DNA of 64,000 nucleotides from Deltaproteobacteria bacterium (lineage in GTDB: Bacteria; Desulfobacterota; Desulfomonilia; UBA1062). How positions within the stretch are numbered: position 1 is the stretch's first letter; each line of letters opens with the position of its first letter. The notes beneath the pieces were generated by a model, which saw only the letters and a list, made by a program, of their open reading frames with translations, did no database searches and was not told the origin of the DNA. The DNA is taken from NCBI GenBank assembly GCA_029552245.1, contig JAKPDW010000017.1, positions 112,368-176,367 on the forward strand, given 5' to 3'. A program made the position numbers and the translations under genes. Of the stretch, positions 20,796 to 28,447 are shown in pieces.

Positions 20796-21406
20796 TCGTG
20801 ACCTTCGAGGGGGGCGAGGGCACCGGCAAGACCACCTGCGCCTCCCTCCTGTGCACCCATCTCGAGGAAACGGGCAGGGCCTGGGTCCTCCTGAGGGAAC
20901 CCGGCGGATCGACGCTGTCCGAGGAGATCCGCACCCTGTTCCTGGAGCGGGACATGGGCCCCATGGTGGAGCTCCTGCTCGTGCTCGCATCCAGACGCCA
21001 GAACATCGACCAGATCGTGCGGCCCGCCCTCGACGCGGGGAAGATCGTGGTCATCGACCGCTTCGTGGACTCCACCATCGTGTACCAGTGCCTGGTGGGG
21101 GGGCTTCCTGTCGAAGAGGCGCGTTCTGTCATGGATCTCACAGGTACCTGGGTGGAGCCGGACCTCACCTTCGTCCTGGACGCGGACCCCGCGCTTACGC
21201 TGGAAAGGGCGGGGGCGGCCACCCGTTTCGAACGCAGGGATGTCGCGTACCACGAGCGCGTGAGGCGTGCCTTCCTGGATCTGGCCGTGGACAGGAGGCA
21301 CCGGGTCCTCGACGCATCGAGGGATCTGGAAGAGGTGGCGGCGGACATGGTCGCGCTCTTCGAGGAGGCGGCCGCGGCACGGGTCTCAGGACACCGCGGG
21401 GTGTGA
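20792..21406 (+). CDS. tmk: thymidylate kinase
   Basis: 204 residues, the usual TMK length. It phosphorylates dTMP to dTDP. The P-loop FEGGEGTGKTT comes within the first 15 residues, then REPGGS (the arginine-bearing P-loop partner), DRFVDSTIVYQ (the DR(Y/F) nucleoside-binding motif) and a lid region. The GTG start at 20792 shares GTGA with the ppdK stop, so translation is probably coupled; GTG 20798 is the alternative. No independent promoter is seen. Confidence 0.93.
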
Positions 21407-21594
21407 GGACGTGAACCGCCGGTCTCATGCCGGGCGTGTTCCCACGAGCGTCGACAGTATGACACCCCCTGCCGGCGTGATCCTGCAGGTGGCGCCCGGC
21501 GGATGCGACATGGAGGGATGCGGCCGGGCTCCCGGAGATACCCCCCCGCGGGTCGGGCCCTGGTGTACCATGAAAACCGGCGCCCGTGCGGGCC

Positions 21595-21623
21595 TTGCAT
21601 GATCCTGCGCATTCCGTTACTAT
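21595..21623 (+). promoter_or_regulatory. sigma70-type promoter for the OmpA-family lipoprotein
   Basis: TTGCAT (21595-21600), 17-bp spacer, TACTAT (21618-21623). It gives a leader of roughly 65 nt. Confidence 0.5.
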
Positions 21624-21693
21624 GAAAGCCGGGAAGGCAACGAAGGTTCAGGGGATCGTATAGAACCATGCACGGTACGAAAAGGGGGCTCAC

Positions 21694-22362
21694 ATGAAGC
21701 GGACCACGGTTTTCCTTATCCTCGCCGCGTTCTTCGCGGCGTCCATCGTCTCCATGGGGGGCTGCACCACCGATCCTTACACCGGCGAGCAGAAGCTCAG
21801 CAAAACGGCCATTGGGGGGCTCGTAGGTGCGGCCACGGGTGCGGCCGTCGGCGCAGCGGTCAGCAAGGACAAGCGCAAGGGCGCGCTCATAGGCGCGGGC
21901 GTGGGCGGGCTCACCGGCGCCGGGGTCGGCTACTACATGGACCGGCAGGAGGCGAAGCTCAGGCAGAAGCTCCAGGGCACCGGCGTGAGCGTCACGCGCC
22001 AGGGTGACAACCTCATCCTGAACATGCCCGGCAACATCACCTTCAGAACCAACAGCGCGGACATCGATGCCGGTTTCTACGACGTGCTCAACTCGGTGGT
22101 GCTCGTGCTCAAGGAGTTCGACAAGACCCTGATCGACGTCTATGGGCACACGGACAACGTGGGTGCCGACGCCTACAACCAGACGCTCTCGGAGAGACGG
22201 GCCTCCAGCGTGGGCCAGTATCTCATATCGCAGGGCATCGACCCCAGGAGGATCTACACCCAGGGGTTCGGCGAGACCAAGCCCATTGCGAGCAACGATA
22301 CCGAGGCGGGCCGCCAGCAGAACAGGAGGGTCGAGATCCAGCTCAGCCCGCTGACCCAGTGA
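21694..22362 (+). CDS. glycine-zipper OmpA-family lipoprotein (YiaD-like)
   Basis: 222 residues. The lipobox SMGGC puts the lipidated cysteine at 24. Residues 40-75 form a glycine-zipper segment (GGLVGAATGAAVGAAV, then GALIGAGVGGLTGAGVGYY) that can insert in membranes. From about 115 comes an OmpA C-terminal domain with VYGHTDNVGADAYNQTLSERRA and terminal NRRVEIQL, which binds peptidoglycan. AAAAGGGGG lies just upstream of the ATG. It is a monocistronic envelope protein; the downstream hairpin supports that. Confidence 0.92.
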   Translation: MKRTTVFLILAAFFAASIVSMGGCTTDPYTGEQKLSKTAIGGLVGAATGAAVGAAVSKDKRKGALIGAGVGGLTGAGVGYYMDRQEAKLRQKLQGTGVSVTRQGDNLILNMPGNITFRTNSADIDAGFYDVLNSVVLVLKEFDKTLIDVYGHTDNVGADAYNQTLSERRASSVGQYLISQGIDPRRIYTQGFGETKPIASNDTEAGRQQNRRVEIQLSPLTQ

Positions 22363-22904
22363 GCGGTGCACCTCCAGGCGGCCGTGACGTCAAGGGACCG
22401 CGGCCGCCTCTGCAATGTGAACCGAGGGGGATGGGCAGGGTGAGACACGCAGCCTGCCCGTCCCTTCCTGTTTCCCGCGAGGCCCGAAACCGTCATCCAC
22501 AGGCGTACGGCATGGCGGGGTTTGTGTGTCCGCGGCTCCAGGAACAGGCAGGGCGAGGATCGGTCGCCCGGGTCTGCGGCTGTCGAGGCCGGTGGCACCA
22601 GACGCCTTGAGACCCGCTCTTGGCTGAGCCCTTGACAACCAGTCCGTGGTCGATTCCCGGGGACGGGTTGTCCATGGAGGGGGCATGGAGCCCGCGGCCC
22701 GATGCGGTACGGCCCCCTGACGTCTTGACCCTCTCGGTGTGTCCTGAGACCCTTTCCTCGAGGGGAACCACGGTGGACGTTTCGTGACCCTGCCCAAGGA
22801 CGCCTCGCGCCTTGAGGCGAAGGGCGGCGGGCATGCCATGCGTTATGACGGGCCCCGTGATGATGCAGCCCTGCGCTTGGCGCCAGGTACCTGAAGAGCG
22901 GGGG
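22363..22904. other. intergenic region, no gene recognised
   Basis: 542 bp between converging genes. Apart from the hairpin at its left end I see only small GC-rich inverted repeats and no coding frame with a ribosome site. Confidence 0.5.
22376..22409 (+). terminator. GC-rich hairpin after the lipoprotein gene
   Basis: AGGCGGCCG / CGGCCGCCT, a perfect 9-bp stem with a 16-nt loop starting 13 bp after the stop codon. There is no T-run, so it may be a weak or Rho-assisted terminator or an mRNA-stabilising stem. Confidence 0.45.
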
Positions 22905-23378
22905 TCACGTCCTCGTGTAATGCCCGCTCTTTCCCCCGGACTTTTCCTCGAGGACGATGTCGCCGATGGTCATGGACCTGTCCACGGCCTTGACCATGTC
23001 GTAGACGGTGAGCAGGCAGACGCTCACCGCGTGGAGCGCCTCCAACTCGACCCCTGTCCTGCCTGTCGTCGTGACCGTGGCCTCGGCCCTTATGGACCTC
23101 GTCCCATCCTCGGGCGTGAGCTCCAGGGACACGTGGTCGATGGGCAGGGGGTGGCACAGGGGGATCACCGCGTGGGTGTTCTTTGCGGCCATGATCCCGG
23201 CGATCCTAGCCGCCGCCAGCACATCACCCTTCTTCGCGGTGTTGGTCACGACCGCACGGTATGCCTCTTCGTTCATGGTGATGCGGCCGGACGCTCTGGC
23301 CACGCGCCTCGTGCGAGGCTTGTCCGACACGTCCACCATGGAGGCACGGCCCTTCTCGTCTGTGTGCGTAAGGGCCAT
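22905..23378 (-). CDS. moaC: cyclic pyranopterin monophosphate synthase MoaC
   Basis: 157 residues, the family length. It acts with MoaA in the first step of molybdenum-cofactor synthesis from GTP. Signature segments are MVDVSDKPRTRRVARASG, KKGDVLAAARIAGIMAAKNT, IPLCHPLPI and the C-terminal TGVELEALHAVSVCLLTVYDMVKA with the catalytic lysine. ATG 23378 is chosen because homology begins there; the frame is open further upstream through fmdB. No other moa/moe gene lies in the window, so this is a detached cofactor gene paired with fmdB. Confidence 0.94.
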   Translation of the reverse strand: MALTHTDEKGRASMVDVSDKPRTRRVARASGRITMNEEAYRAVVTNTAKKGDVLAAARIAGIMAAKNTHAVIPLCHPLPIDHVSLELTPEDGTRSIRAEATVTTTGRTGVELEALHAVSVCLLTVYDMVKAVDRSMTIGDIVLEEKSGGKSGHYTRT

Positions 23379-23386
23379 GCCAGGGC

Positions 23387-23671
23387 TCACTCGTCGCTCG
23401 AACCCGATGAGCTCGTGGAAGACGTGCCCGATTCCTTCTTGCCGGACGAGTCCGAAGAGGTGGAATCGCCGCCGGAGTCGCCCGACGAGGACTTCCTGGC
23501 GTAGTCGGTCAGGTACCAACCCGATCCCTTGAGCTGGAAGGACGAACGTGAGATGAGTCTCTTCGCCTTCCCACCGCAGTCCGGGCAGGTACGGATGGGC
23601 TCGTCGCTGAACTTCTGCATGGACTCGAACTCGCGCAGGCACTTGGTGCAACGGTATTCATAGATAGGCAT
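23387..23671 (-). CDS. FmdB-family zinc-ribbon protein
   Basis: 94 residues. The N-terminal zinc ribbon [11 protein letters not shown]...[11 protein letters not shown] is the FmdB/CxxC_CxxC_SSSS signature. It is followed by [16 protein letters not shown] and a low-complexity Ser/Gly/Asp tail, both typical. Proposed roles are regulatory (named for formamidase regulation) but none is proven. ATG 23671 has GAGGTG 5 nt upstream and gives the canonical MPIYEY start. It overlaps the 3' end of the HExxH gene by 14 nt and ends 8 bp before moaC, so fmdB-moaC form a pair. Confidence 0.92.
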   Translation of the reverse strand: MPIYEYRCTKCLREFESMQKFSDEPIRTCPDCGGKAKRLISRSSFQLKGSGWYLTDYARKSSSGDSGGDSTSSDSSGKKESGTSSTSSSGSSDE

Positions 23672-24182
23672 CGACACACCTCGGTTCGTTCATGATGTGA
23701 CCGTTATATAGTGGCGCCGCTTTCAACCTGTCAAGAAGGGACAGCACCCTTTTCAGGCCGATGACGGGATACTTCGCGAGGATCACCCTCGTGAGGGCGT
23801 CCACGACCACCTCCTCGCTTACGGGGTCGCCGAAGAAGTCGGCCTTGCCGGTGGAAAACCGGTGGACGTGCAAAAGCTCGTGGGTCATGATGAAGGTGAT
23901 GAGGGAGACGAGATCGATGTCCAGGTGTTCCTCGAGGAACGAGAGGATCTCGTCGTCGAGCAGGCACACCCGGTAGTGGTGTGGCATGTGCGGAAGGGCC
24001 ACCTCCACCCTGAGGAGCTGGGCGAACCTGTTGGCCGGTCTCGCGGACGAGTCGATCTCGGACACGGTTGTCACGTCGTAGAGGTCTCCCGCATGCCACC
24101 CCAGGGAGCGGGACAGGACCTGCTCGGCCAGGAGCGACCCGTACCTCAGTGCAGAGCTGTGCTCGGGCAGCAAGTAACCCAT
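23658..24182 (-). CDS. HExxH-motif protein, putative metalloprotease-like, unknown family
   Basis: 174 residues, no signal peptide. The only clear motif is HELLHVHRF at 101-109, a zincin-type HExxH helix preceded by the hydrophobic [10 protein letters not shown]. The third ligand could be one of the acidic residues about 25-35 residues on ([14 protein letters not shown]), but I cannot assign it. I do not recognise the family by name. Start at ATG 24182: a consensus promoter ends 10 bp upstream, so the mRNA would be nearly leaderless; an in-frame ATG at 24194 overlaps the -10 itself and cannot be used from that promoter. Confidence 0.72.
   Translation of the reverse strand: MGYLLPEHSSALRYGSLLAEQVLSRSLGWHAGDLYDVTTVSEIDSSARPANRFAQLLRVEVALPHMPHHYRVCLLDDEILSFLEEHLDIDLVSLITFIMTHELLHVHRFSTGKADFFGDPVSEEVVVDALTRVILAKYPVIGLKRVLSLLDRLKAAPLYNGHIMNEPRCVDAYL
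23705..23734 (-). promoter_or_regulatory. internal promoter for fmdB-moaC
   Basis: TTGACA (23734-23729), 18-bp spacer, TATATA (23710-23705), lying inside the end of the HExxH gene and about 35 bp before the fmdB start. Confidence 0.55.
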
Positions 24183-24192
24183 TTCACCTTCC

Positions 24193-24221
24193 ATTATAGG
24201 AACACATGCAGAGCGGGTCAA
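24193..24221 (-). promoter_or_regulatory. consensus sigma70 promoter for the HExxH gene
   Basis: TTGACC (24221-24216), 17-bp spacer, perfect TATAAT (24198-24193). The expected start of transcription is about 4 nt upstream of ATG 24182. Confidence 0.65.
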
Positions 24222-24229
24222 CCGCCGCC

Positions 24230-25249
24230 CTACACGTCCCTGCCCACCGCCCGGGCGACGTTCCTGACGCCCTCCATGATGCGCCTGAACTCCTCGGGTC
24301 TCAAGGACTGCGGCCCGTCCGAGAGGGCCTCCTCGGGCCTGGGGTGGACCTCGATCATGATGCCGTCCGCCCCTGCGGCCACCGCCGCGTACGCCATCGC
24401 CTCCACGTACCTGGCATGGCCGGTGCCGTGGGACGGGTCCACGATGACCGGGAGGTGCGTCTTCTCCTTGAGCACCGGGACGGCGGAGAGGTCGAGGGTG
24501 TTGCGCGTGGCCGTCTCGAAGGTCCTGATGCCCCGCTCGCAGAGGATGACATCGTGGTTGCCGCCGGAGAGCACGTACTCGGCGGACATGAGCAACTCCT
24601 CGATGGTGGTGGACATGCCCCGCTTGAGGAGCACGGGCTTGCGGGTTCTCCCCACCTCCCTGAGGAGCTGGAAGTTCTGGATGTTGCGGGCACCGATCTG
24701 GAGGCAGTCAGCATTCTCCAGGACCACCTCGATGTGGGCCGGGTCCATCACCTCGGTCACCACGGGGAGCTTGAACTCGTCGCGGGCCATGGAGAGGAGG
24801 AGCAGGCCGTCGTTCTTCAGGCCCTGGAAGGCGTAAGGCGACGTCCTCGGCTTGAAGGCGCCGCCCCTGAGCGCGTGGGCGCCGCTCTCCTTGATGGCAT
24901 GGGCCACCTCCATGATCTGTTCCCTCGACTCCACGGCGCAGGGGCCTGCGATGACCGCTATGCGGGGGCCGCCCACCTTCACGCCGAACCCGATGTCGAC
25001 CACGGTGGGGGACTCCTTGGTCTCCCTGGATGCGAGCTTGTACGGGCTCAGGATCCTGATGACGCGCTCGACCCCAGGCTGCGCCTCGAGGCAGGTGAGA
25101 CGCTCCTTGCCGCGCTCGTCCCCGATGGCCCCGAGCAGGGTCCTCTCCGCCCCCACGCTCTCGTGCACCCGGTATCCGAAAGACTCGATGAGGGTCTTGA
25201 CATGCTCGATCTGTTCCTTTGTGGCGCCTTTCTTCATGGAAATGATCAC
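24230..25249 (-). CDS. aroF: 3-deoxy-7-phosphoheptulonate (DAHP) synthase
   Basis: 339 residues. It condenses phosphoenolpyruvate and erythrose 4-phosphate in the first step of the shikimate pathway. A ferredoxin-like N-terminal regulatory domain (about 1-75, [17 protein letters not shown]...) precedes the barrel, which has IAGPCAVES (metal/substrate cysteine), [30 protein letters not shown] and VDPSHGTGH. This is the short AroAI-beta/KDO8PS-like type with a fused regulatory domain. The GTG start at 25249 has AAAGGAGA 5 nt upstream. Expression appears attenuated by a leader peptide and terminator immediately upstream. Confidence 0.95.
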   Translation of the reverse strand: MIISMKKGATKEQIEHVKTLIESFGYRVHESVGAERTLLGAIGDERGKERLTCLEAQPGVERVIRILSPYKLASRETKESPTVVDIGFGVKVGGPRIAVIAGPCAVESREQIMEVAHAIKESGAHALRGGAFKPRTSPYAFQGLKNDGLLLLSMARDEFKLPVVTEVMDPAHIEVVLENADCLQIGARNIQNFQLLREVGRTRKPVLLKRGMSTTIEELLMSAEYVLSGGNHDVILCERGIRTFETATRNTLDLSAVPVLKEKTHLPVIVDPSHGTGHARYVEAMAYAAVAAGADGIMIEVHPRPEEALSDGPQSLRPEEFRRIMEGVRNVARAVGRDV

Positions 25250-25303
25250 GTGAGTCTCCTTTCGTTTGTTTCTCGCCGTGCCGTGTTCACTTCCCGATGG
25301 CCT

Positions 25304-25342
25304 CAAAGGAAAAGGCCGTGGGAGGTGACCACCCACGGCCTT
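25304..25342 (-). terminator. attenuator terminator in the aroF leader
   Basis: RNA of the minus strand forms AAGGCCGUGGG / CCCACGGCCUU (11 perfect pairs, arms 25342-25332 and 25322-25312, 9-nt loop) followed by UUUCCUUU. It lies between the leader-peptide stop and the aroF ribosome site. Confidence 0.85.
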
Positions 25343-25382
25343 CTTGTCCGCAGAACGAACAGTTCAGCCCACAGGTGGCCAC
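25325..25382 (-). promoter_or_regulatory. candidate antiterminator pairing
   Basis: RNA segment GUGGCCACCU (25382-25373, the V25-W26-P-P codons of the leader) can pair over 10 positions with GGGUGGUCAC (25334-25325), which uses up part of the 5' arm and the loop of the terminator. Eight Watson-Crick and two G-U pairs. Confidence 0.55.
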
Positions 25383-25456
25383 ACCCCGGTAAACCAGAAA
25401 TAATAGCCGTAAAACATGTGGGCCGAAGCGTTCATCATGAACAAGATCCATAGCAT
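25364..25456 (-). CDS. aromatic-amino-acid leader peptide of DAHP synthase
   Basis: 30 codons, ATG 25456 with AGGGGAG 5 nt upstream, stop TGA at 25366-25364. Ten of the 30 residues are aromatic, and the core reads MFYGYYFWF followed three residues later by Trp26. Such a run of Phe/Tyr/Trp codons is what translation-dependent attenuation needs: ribosomes stalling for any charged aromatic tRNA would free the downstream segment to pair with the terminator arm. It is followed at 22 nt by the terminator stem and then aroF. It matches no protein family and is too short for standard gene calling. Confidence 0.85.
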   Translation of the reverse strand: MLWILFMMNASAHMFYGYYFWFTGVWPPVG

Positions 25457-25706
25457 AGATCTCCCCTGCAGGCAAGGGGGAAACGTGTGGGGCGAAGTCC
25501 CGCCCGTCATGGATCACCTTCTCCACGCGAGCCACGGCTGTGAAGCACCGTGTTCCTTCAGTCGTGAGATGCCTGCAGTCCTCGAGCCAGGCCTCCAGGC
25601 AGGCGCGCCTTGGCCGGCCCACGGCGTGACGGAAGCATGAAACAGGTTTACAACCAGGGTGTTTTCGCACATAAATGGGAGAAAAGACGATCCGGGAGGT
25701 ATCACC

Positions 25707-26351
25707 GTGGTTGCCGACATCATCAAGGAGATATTCTCACACAACGCCGCGTTCGCATCGAGCCGTGACGAGCGATACTTCGGGGCGCACATGAAGGCCC
25801 AGCACCCCAAGATCACCCTGGTCTGTTGCTGCGATGCGAGGGTGCATGCCACCGTCATCGCCCCGGACCCCATCGACAGGGTCTTCACCATCGAGACCAT
25901 CGGCAATCAGATGGCATCCGCCCAGGGGTCGGTGGATTACGGGGTGCTTCATCTCCACACGCCCCTCTTGCTCATCCTCGGCCACACCGACTGCGGCGCC
26001 GTGAAGGCCTTCATGAAGGGGTACGAGCAGGAAAACGAGGCCATACGGAGGGAGCTCGACCATCTCAAGGAGACCATCCCGACCCCCGGTACGGGAAGTT
26101 TCGAGGAGGCGCTCGTGGCCAACGTGAAGCAGAACGTGTTGAGGCAGGTCGACAAGGCCCTCGAGCGTTACCGTGCACTCGTCGAGGAGGGCAGGCTCAC
26201 GGTTATGGGCGCGGTGTACGACTTCACCGGTGAGTTCGGCAAGGGGCTCGGAAAAGTCTCGATCCTGAGCGTCAACGGGAAGACCGATCCCGCAGAGCTC
26301 GCTTCCATGCCCCAGCTTGCAGGCCTGGACCTCGGGAATTGTCTTGCGTAG
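25707..26351 (+). CDS. beta-class carbonic anhydrase
   Basis: 214 residues. It hydrates CO2 reversibly. The zinc and catalytic residues are in CCDARV (Cys41-x-Asp43-x-Arg45) and HTDCGAV (His93, Cys96), the beta-class pattern; TIGNQMASA matches the conserved RNAGN region but with Gly-Asn retained and Arg lost. No signal peptide, so cytoplasmic. GTG 25707 with GGGAGGT 6 nt upstream is preferred to an ATG further upstream (25659) without a site. It probably supplies bicarbonate for carboxylations such as the acetyl-CoA carboxylase encoded at 42 kb. A hairpin closes the gene. Confidence 0.88.
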   Translation: MVADIIKEIFSHNAAFASSRDERYFGAHMKAQHPKITLVCCCDARVHATVIAPDPIDRVFTIETIGNQMASAQGSVDYGVLHLHTPLLLILGHTDCGAVKAFMKGYEQENEAIRRELDHLKETIPTPGTGSFEEALVANVKQNVLRQVDKALERYRALVEEGRLTVMGAVYDFTGEFGKGLGKVSILSVNGKTDPAELASMPQLAGLDLGNCLA

Positions 26352-26376
26352 GACACGGGCAAGGCCTGCCCGTGTC
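26352..26376 (+). terminator. hairpin after the carbonic anhydrase gene
   Basis: GACACGGGCA / TGCCCGTGTC, 10 perfect pairs with a 5-nt loop, directly after the stop codon. It is followed by AGGGGG, not T, so its termination strength is doubtful. Confidence 0.45.
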
Positions 26377-26409
26377 AGGGGGTGTTCCGGCAAGAGGATG
26401 GGTGGTGTC

Positions 26410-26799
26410 GTGACGCTCGCCGAGCTGAAGGATATCCTGGAGGCGGAGGTGGTATCGGGTCACGAAAGGCTCGATGAGATCGTCTCCGGCGCCTTCTGCG
26501 CGGACCTCATGAGCGACGTCCTCTCGTTCGCAAAGCCCGGCTGCGTCCTCATCACCGGCCTTGCGAACCTCCAGGCCCTGAGGACCGCCTATGCGCTCGA
26601 TCTGGGTGCGGTGATCGTATGCAGGGGGAAGGCCCTCCCGGAAGGTTTCGTGGATGCCGCCCGGGATCTCGGCATACCCGTTCTCAGGACGCGCCTCATC
26701 ATGTTCGAGGCGAGCGGCAGGCTCTGGATGGCGGGTGTCGAACCCAGCGCGAGAGAAAGAAGAGGAAAGTCAGAGGTAGTCTCCGATGCAACTGCATGA
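26410..26799 (+). CDS. DRTGG-domain protein (first of two)
   Basis: 129 residues from GTG 26410 (VTLAELKDILEAEVVSG). Resembles the DRTGG domain, an alpha/beta fold also found beside HPr kinase and CBS domains. Shares with the protein at 27.3 kb the pattern LxSDV...G...T....A...A..L.A.V.V.G...A...GIP...T...FE, so the two are paralogues. The start is uncertain: ATG 26398 lies directly on AAGAGG with no spacing, and GTG 26410 is 12 nt from it. First gene of a five-gene module. DRTGG proteins of this kind usually stand next to [FeFe]-hydrogenase genes; their biochemical role is not established. Confidence 0.78.
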   Translation: MTLAELKDILEAEVVSGHERLDEIVSGAFCADLMSDVLSFAKPGCVLITGLANLQALRTAYALDLGAVIVCRGKALPEGFVDAARDLGIPVLRTRLIMFEASGRLWMAGVEPSARERRGKSEVVSDATA

Positions 26800-27259
26800 A
26801 GACGAGAGATATCTCCAGGGTCGCTACGAAGTCCAGGGAAGGGACTTCGTCGATGCAGGCCTCGTCTCGAGCCTCATCAAGAAGGCCCTCAAGGACAAGG
26901 GCATCGACGAGGACGTGATCAGGAGAGTGGCCATCGTGGCGTTCGAGGCCGAAGTCAACATCATCTCTTACGCCGAGTCCGGGACCATCAGCCTCTACCT
27001 CCTGCCGGACTCGGTGGTCTTCGAGGCGAAAGACGTCGGTCCCGGCATCGCTGACATCGAGCTCGCCCTCCAGGAGGGGTACTCGACGGCGGACGACACG
27101 ATCAGGGAAATGGGATTCGGAGCGGGGATGGGCCTGTCGAACATCAAGAAATCCTCAGATGTCTTCGAGATCTCTTCGGAAGTCGGCAAAGGCACGTGCT
27201 TGAGGAGCGTGATCAGGCTCGATGGAGGCGAAACGCCTGGAGAGGGGGATGGTCGATGA
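26786..27259 (+). CDS. anti-sigma-factor-type ATP-binding protein (HATPase)
   Basis: 157 residues with a GHKL ATPase fold like RsbW/SpoIIAB: RVAIVAFEAEVNIISYAESG (N-box with the catalytic E-x-x-x-N), KDVGPGIADIE (G1 box) and MGFGAGMGLSNIKKSSD (G2 box). It is a single kinase-like domain without a phospho-acceptor histidine, so it may phosphorylate a serine/threonine on a partner or simply bind nucleotide. It overlaps the DRTGG gene by 14 nt, and the same pairing is repeated downstream, which suggests the DRTGG protein is its partner. Confidence 0.85.
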   Translation: MQLHEDERYLQGRYEVQGRDFVDAGLVSSLIKKALKDKGIDEDVIRRVAIVAFEAEVNIISYAESGTISLYLLPDSVVFEAKDVGPGIADIELALQEGYSTADDTIREMGFGAGMGLSNIKKSSDVFEISSEVGKGTCLRSVIRLDGGETPGEGDGR

Positions 27260-27327
27260 CCGTCAGGGCGGGGGGCGATCGCCCATCTTCGGCCGGCACC
27301 ATACCACGCGGCTCACCGGGAGGTGAC

Positions 27328-27672
27328 ATGAACCTGGACACTTTGGCGAAACGGCTCGACCTTTCCTGCAAGTGTTGCTGGGAGAAGCTGAACAGGGAGG
27401 TCACGGGCGGATACACCGGGGATCTCCTGAGCGATGTCATGGCCAACAGCAAGGCCGGGGACATATGGGTGACCAGGCAGGTCCACAAGAACGTGGTCGC
27501 CGTGGCGGCCCTCAAGGAGCACGCGGCCGTCGTGGTCGTCCAGGGTGCCGAGCCCGACGTCGACGCCTTGGAGAAGGCCACGGCGGAAGGAATCCCGATC
27601 TTCACGACGAACAAGAGCGCCTTCGAGATCACCGGGCTCATCCACGGCCTTCTCCGCGAGGACAAGGCCTGA
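27328..27672 (+). CDS. DRTGG-like domain protein (second of two)
   Basis: 114 residues. Paralogue of the protein encoded at 26.4 kb, but with a cysteine cluster near the N-terminus (LSCKCCWEKL) that could bind metal or a cluster; that is inference. Core: YTGDLLSDVMANSKAGDIWVTRQVHKNVVAVAAL. ATG 27328 has GGGAGGTGAC immediately upstream. In other genomes I recall this protein next to PHP-domain and hydrogenase genes. Its neighbours here are the PHP and second HATPase genes. Confidence 0.78.
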   Translation: MNLDTLAKRLDLSCKCCWEKLNREVTGGYTGDLLSDVMANSKAGDIWVTRQVHKNVVAVAALKEHAAVVVVQGAEPDVDALEKATAEGIPIFTTNKSAFEITGLIHGLLREDKA

Positions 27673-27705
27673 AGAGGGCTTGGGCCCATAACCCCGAGAG
27701 AGACC

Positions 27706-28443
27706 ATGGGAAGGGTGTACCGCTGCAACCTCCATATCCACACGTGCCTCTCGCCGTGCGGCAGCCTTGACATGCATCCCGCATCGATCGTGAGCGCATG
27801 CAGGGATGCAGGGCTCGACATGATAGCCGTGACCGATCACAACGCCTCGGAGAACGTCAGGTACGTGCAGGAGGCGGCGCGCAAGACCGGTCTCGTGGTG
27901 ATCCCGGGCATGGAGCTCTGCACCCGGGAGGAGGTGCACATCCTCGCCCTGTTCGAGCGCCTGGACCAGCTCGAGGCCCTGCAGGACATCGTGTACGAAC
28001 ACTTGAGCGGGGTGAACGACGAGCGGGTCTTCGGCGTCCAGGCTGTGGTCAACGAGCACGGGGAGGTGGAAGGGTTCAACGAGCACCTCCTCATCGCGGC
28101 CACCGAGTTGTCCCTGGAAGACGCCGTGCGTCACATACACGGGCTTGACGGTCTCGCGGTCCCCTCTCACATCGACAGGACGGCCTTCGGGGTGATAGGA
28201 CAGCTCGGTTTCGTCCCGAACGACGTGCCGTTCGACGCCCTCGAGGTGTCCTGCAGGATGGGGGTGAAGCAGGCGCGCAGGGAATACCCTGAACTCGCCG
28301 GCTACACGATGATCACCTCTTCGGACGCCCACGAACTCGTGGACATCGGCAGGGCATGCACCCGCTTCTTCATCGATTCCCCCACGTTTCCGGAGATCCG
28401 CCTGGCCTTCAAGAAGAGCCTCGGAAGGTATTGCCTGGAGTGA
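27706..28443 (+). CDS. PHP-domain metal-dependent phosphoesterase
   Basis: 245 residues. PHP fold with metal ligands in NLHIHTCLSPCG, AVTDHNASEN, PGMELCTREEVHILAL, VPSHIDR and SSDAHE. Related proteins hydrolyse phosphate esters such as histidinol phosphate or nucleotide 3'-phosphates, but the ones in DRTGG/hydrogenase neighbourhoods are uncharacterised. No signal peptide. It stands between the second DRTGG gene and the second HATPase gene with gaps under 40 bp, consistent with one transcript. Confidence 0.88.
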   Translation: MGRVYRCNLHIHTCLSPCGSLDMHPASIVSACRDAGLDMIAVTDHNASENVRYVQEAARKTGLVVIPGMELCTREEVHILALFERLDQLEALQDIVYEHLSGVNDERVFGVQAVVNEHGEVEGFNEHLLIAATELSLEDAVRHIHGLDGLAVPSHIDRTAFGVIGQLGFVPNDVPFDALEVSCRMGVKQARREYPELAGYTMITSSDAHELVDIGRACTRFFIDSPTFPEIRLAFKKSLGRYCLE

Positions 28444-28447
28444 AACC

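Noticed and set aside
25287-25670. 127-residue protein on the minus strand over the aroF leader
   Set aside because: It covers the terminator stem and lacks domain features; the 30-codon aromatic leader in a different frame has the ribosome site and explains the region.
26352-26376. Hairpin as a riboswitch for the DRTGG operon
   Set aside because: A simple perfect stem with a 5-nt loop and nothing else conserved-looking; better explained as the end of the carbonic anhydrase transcript.
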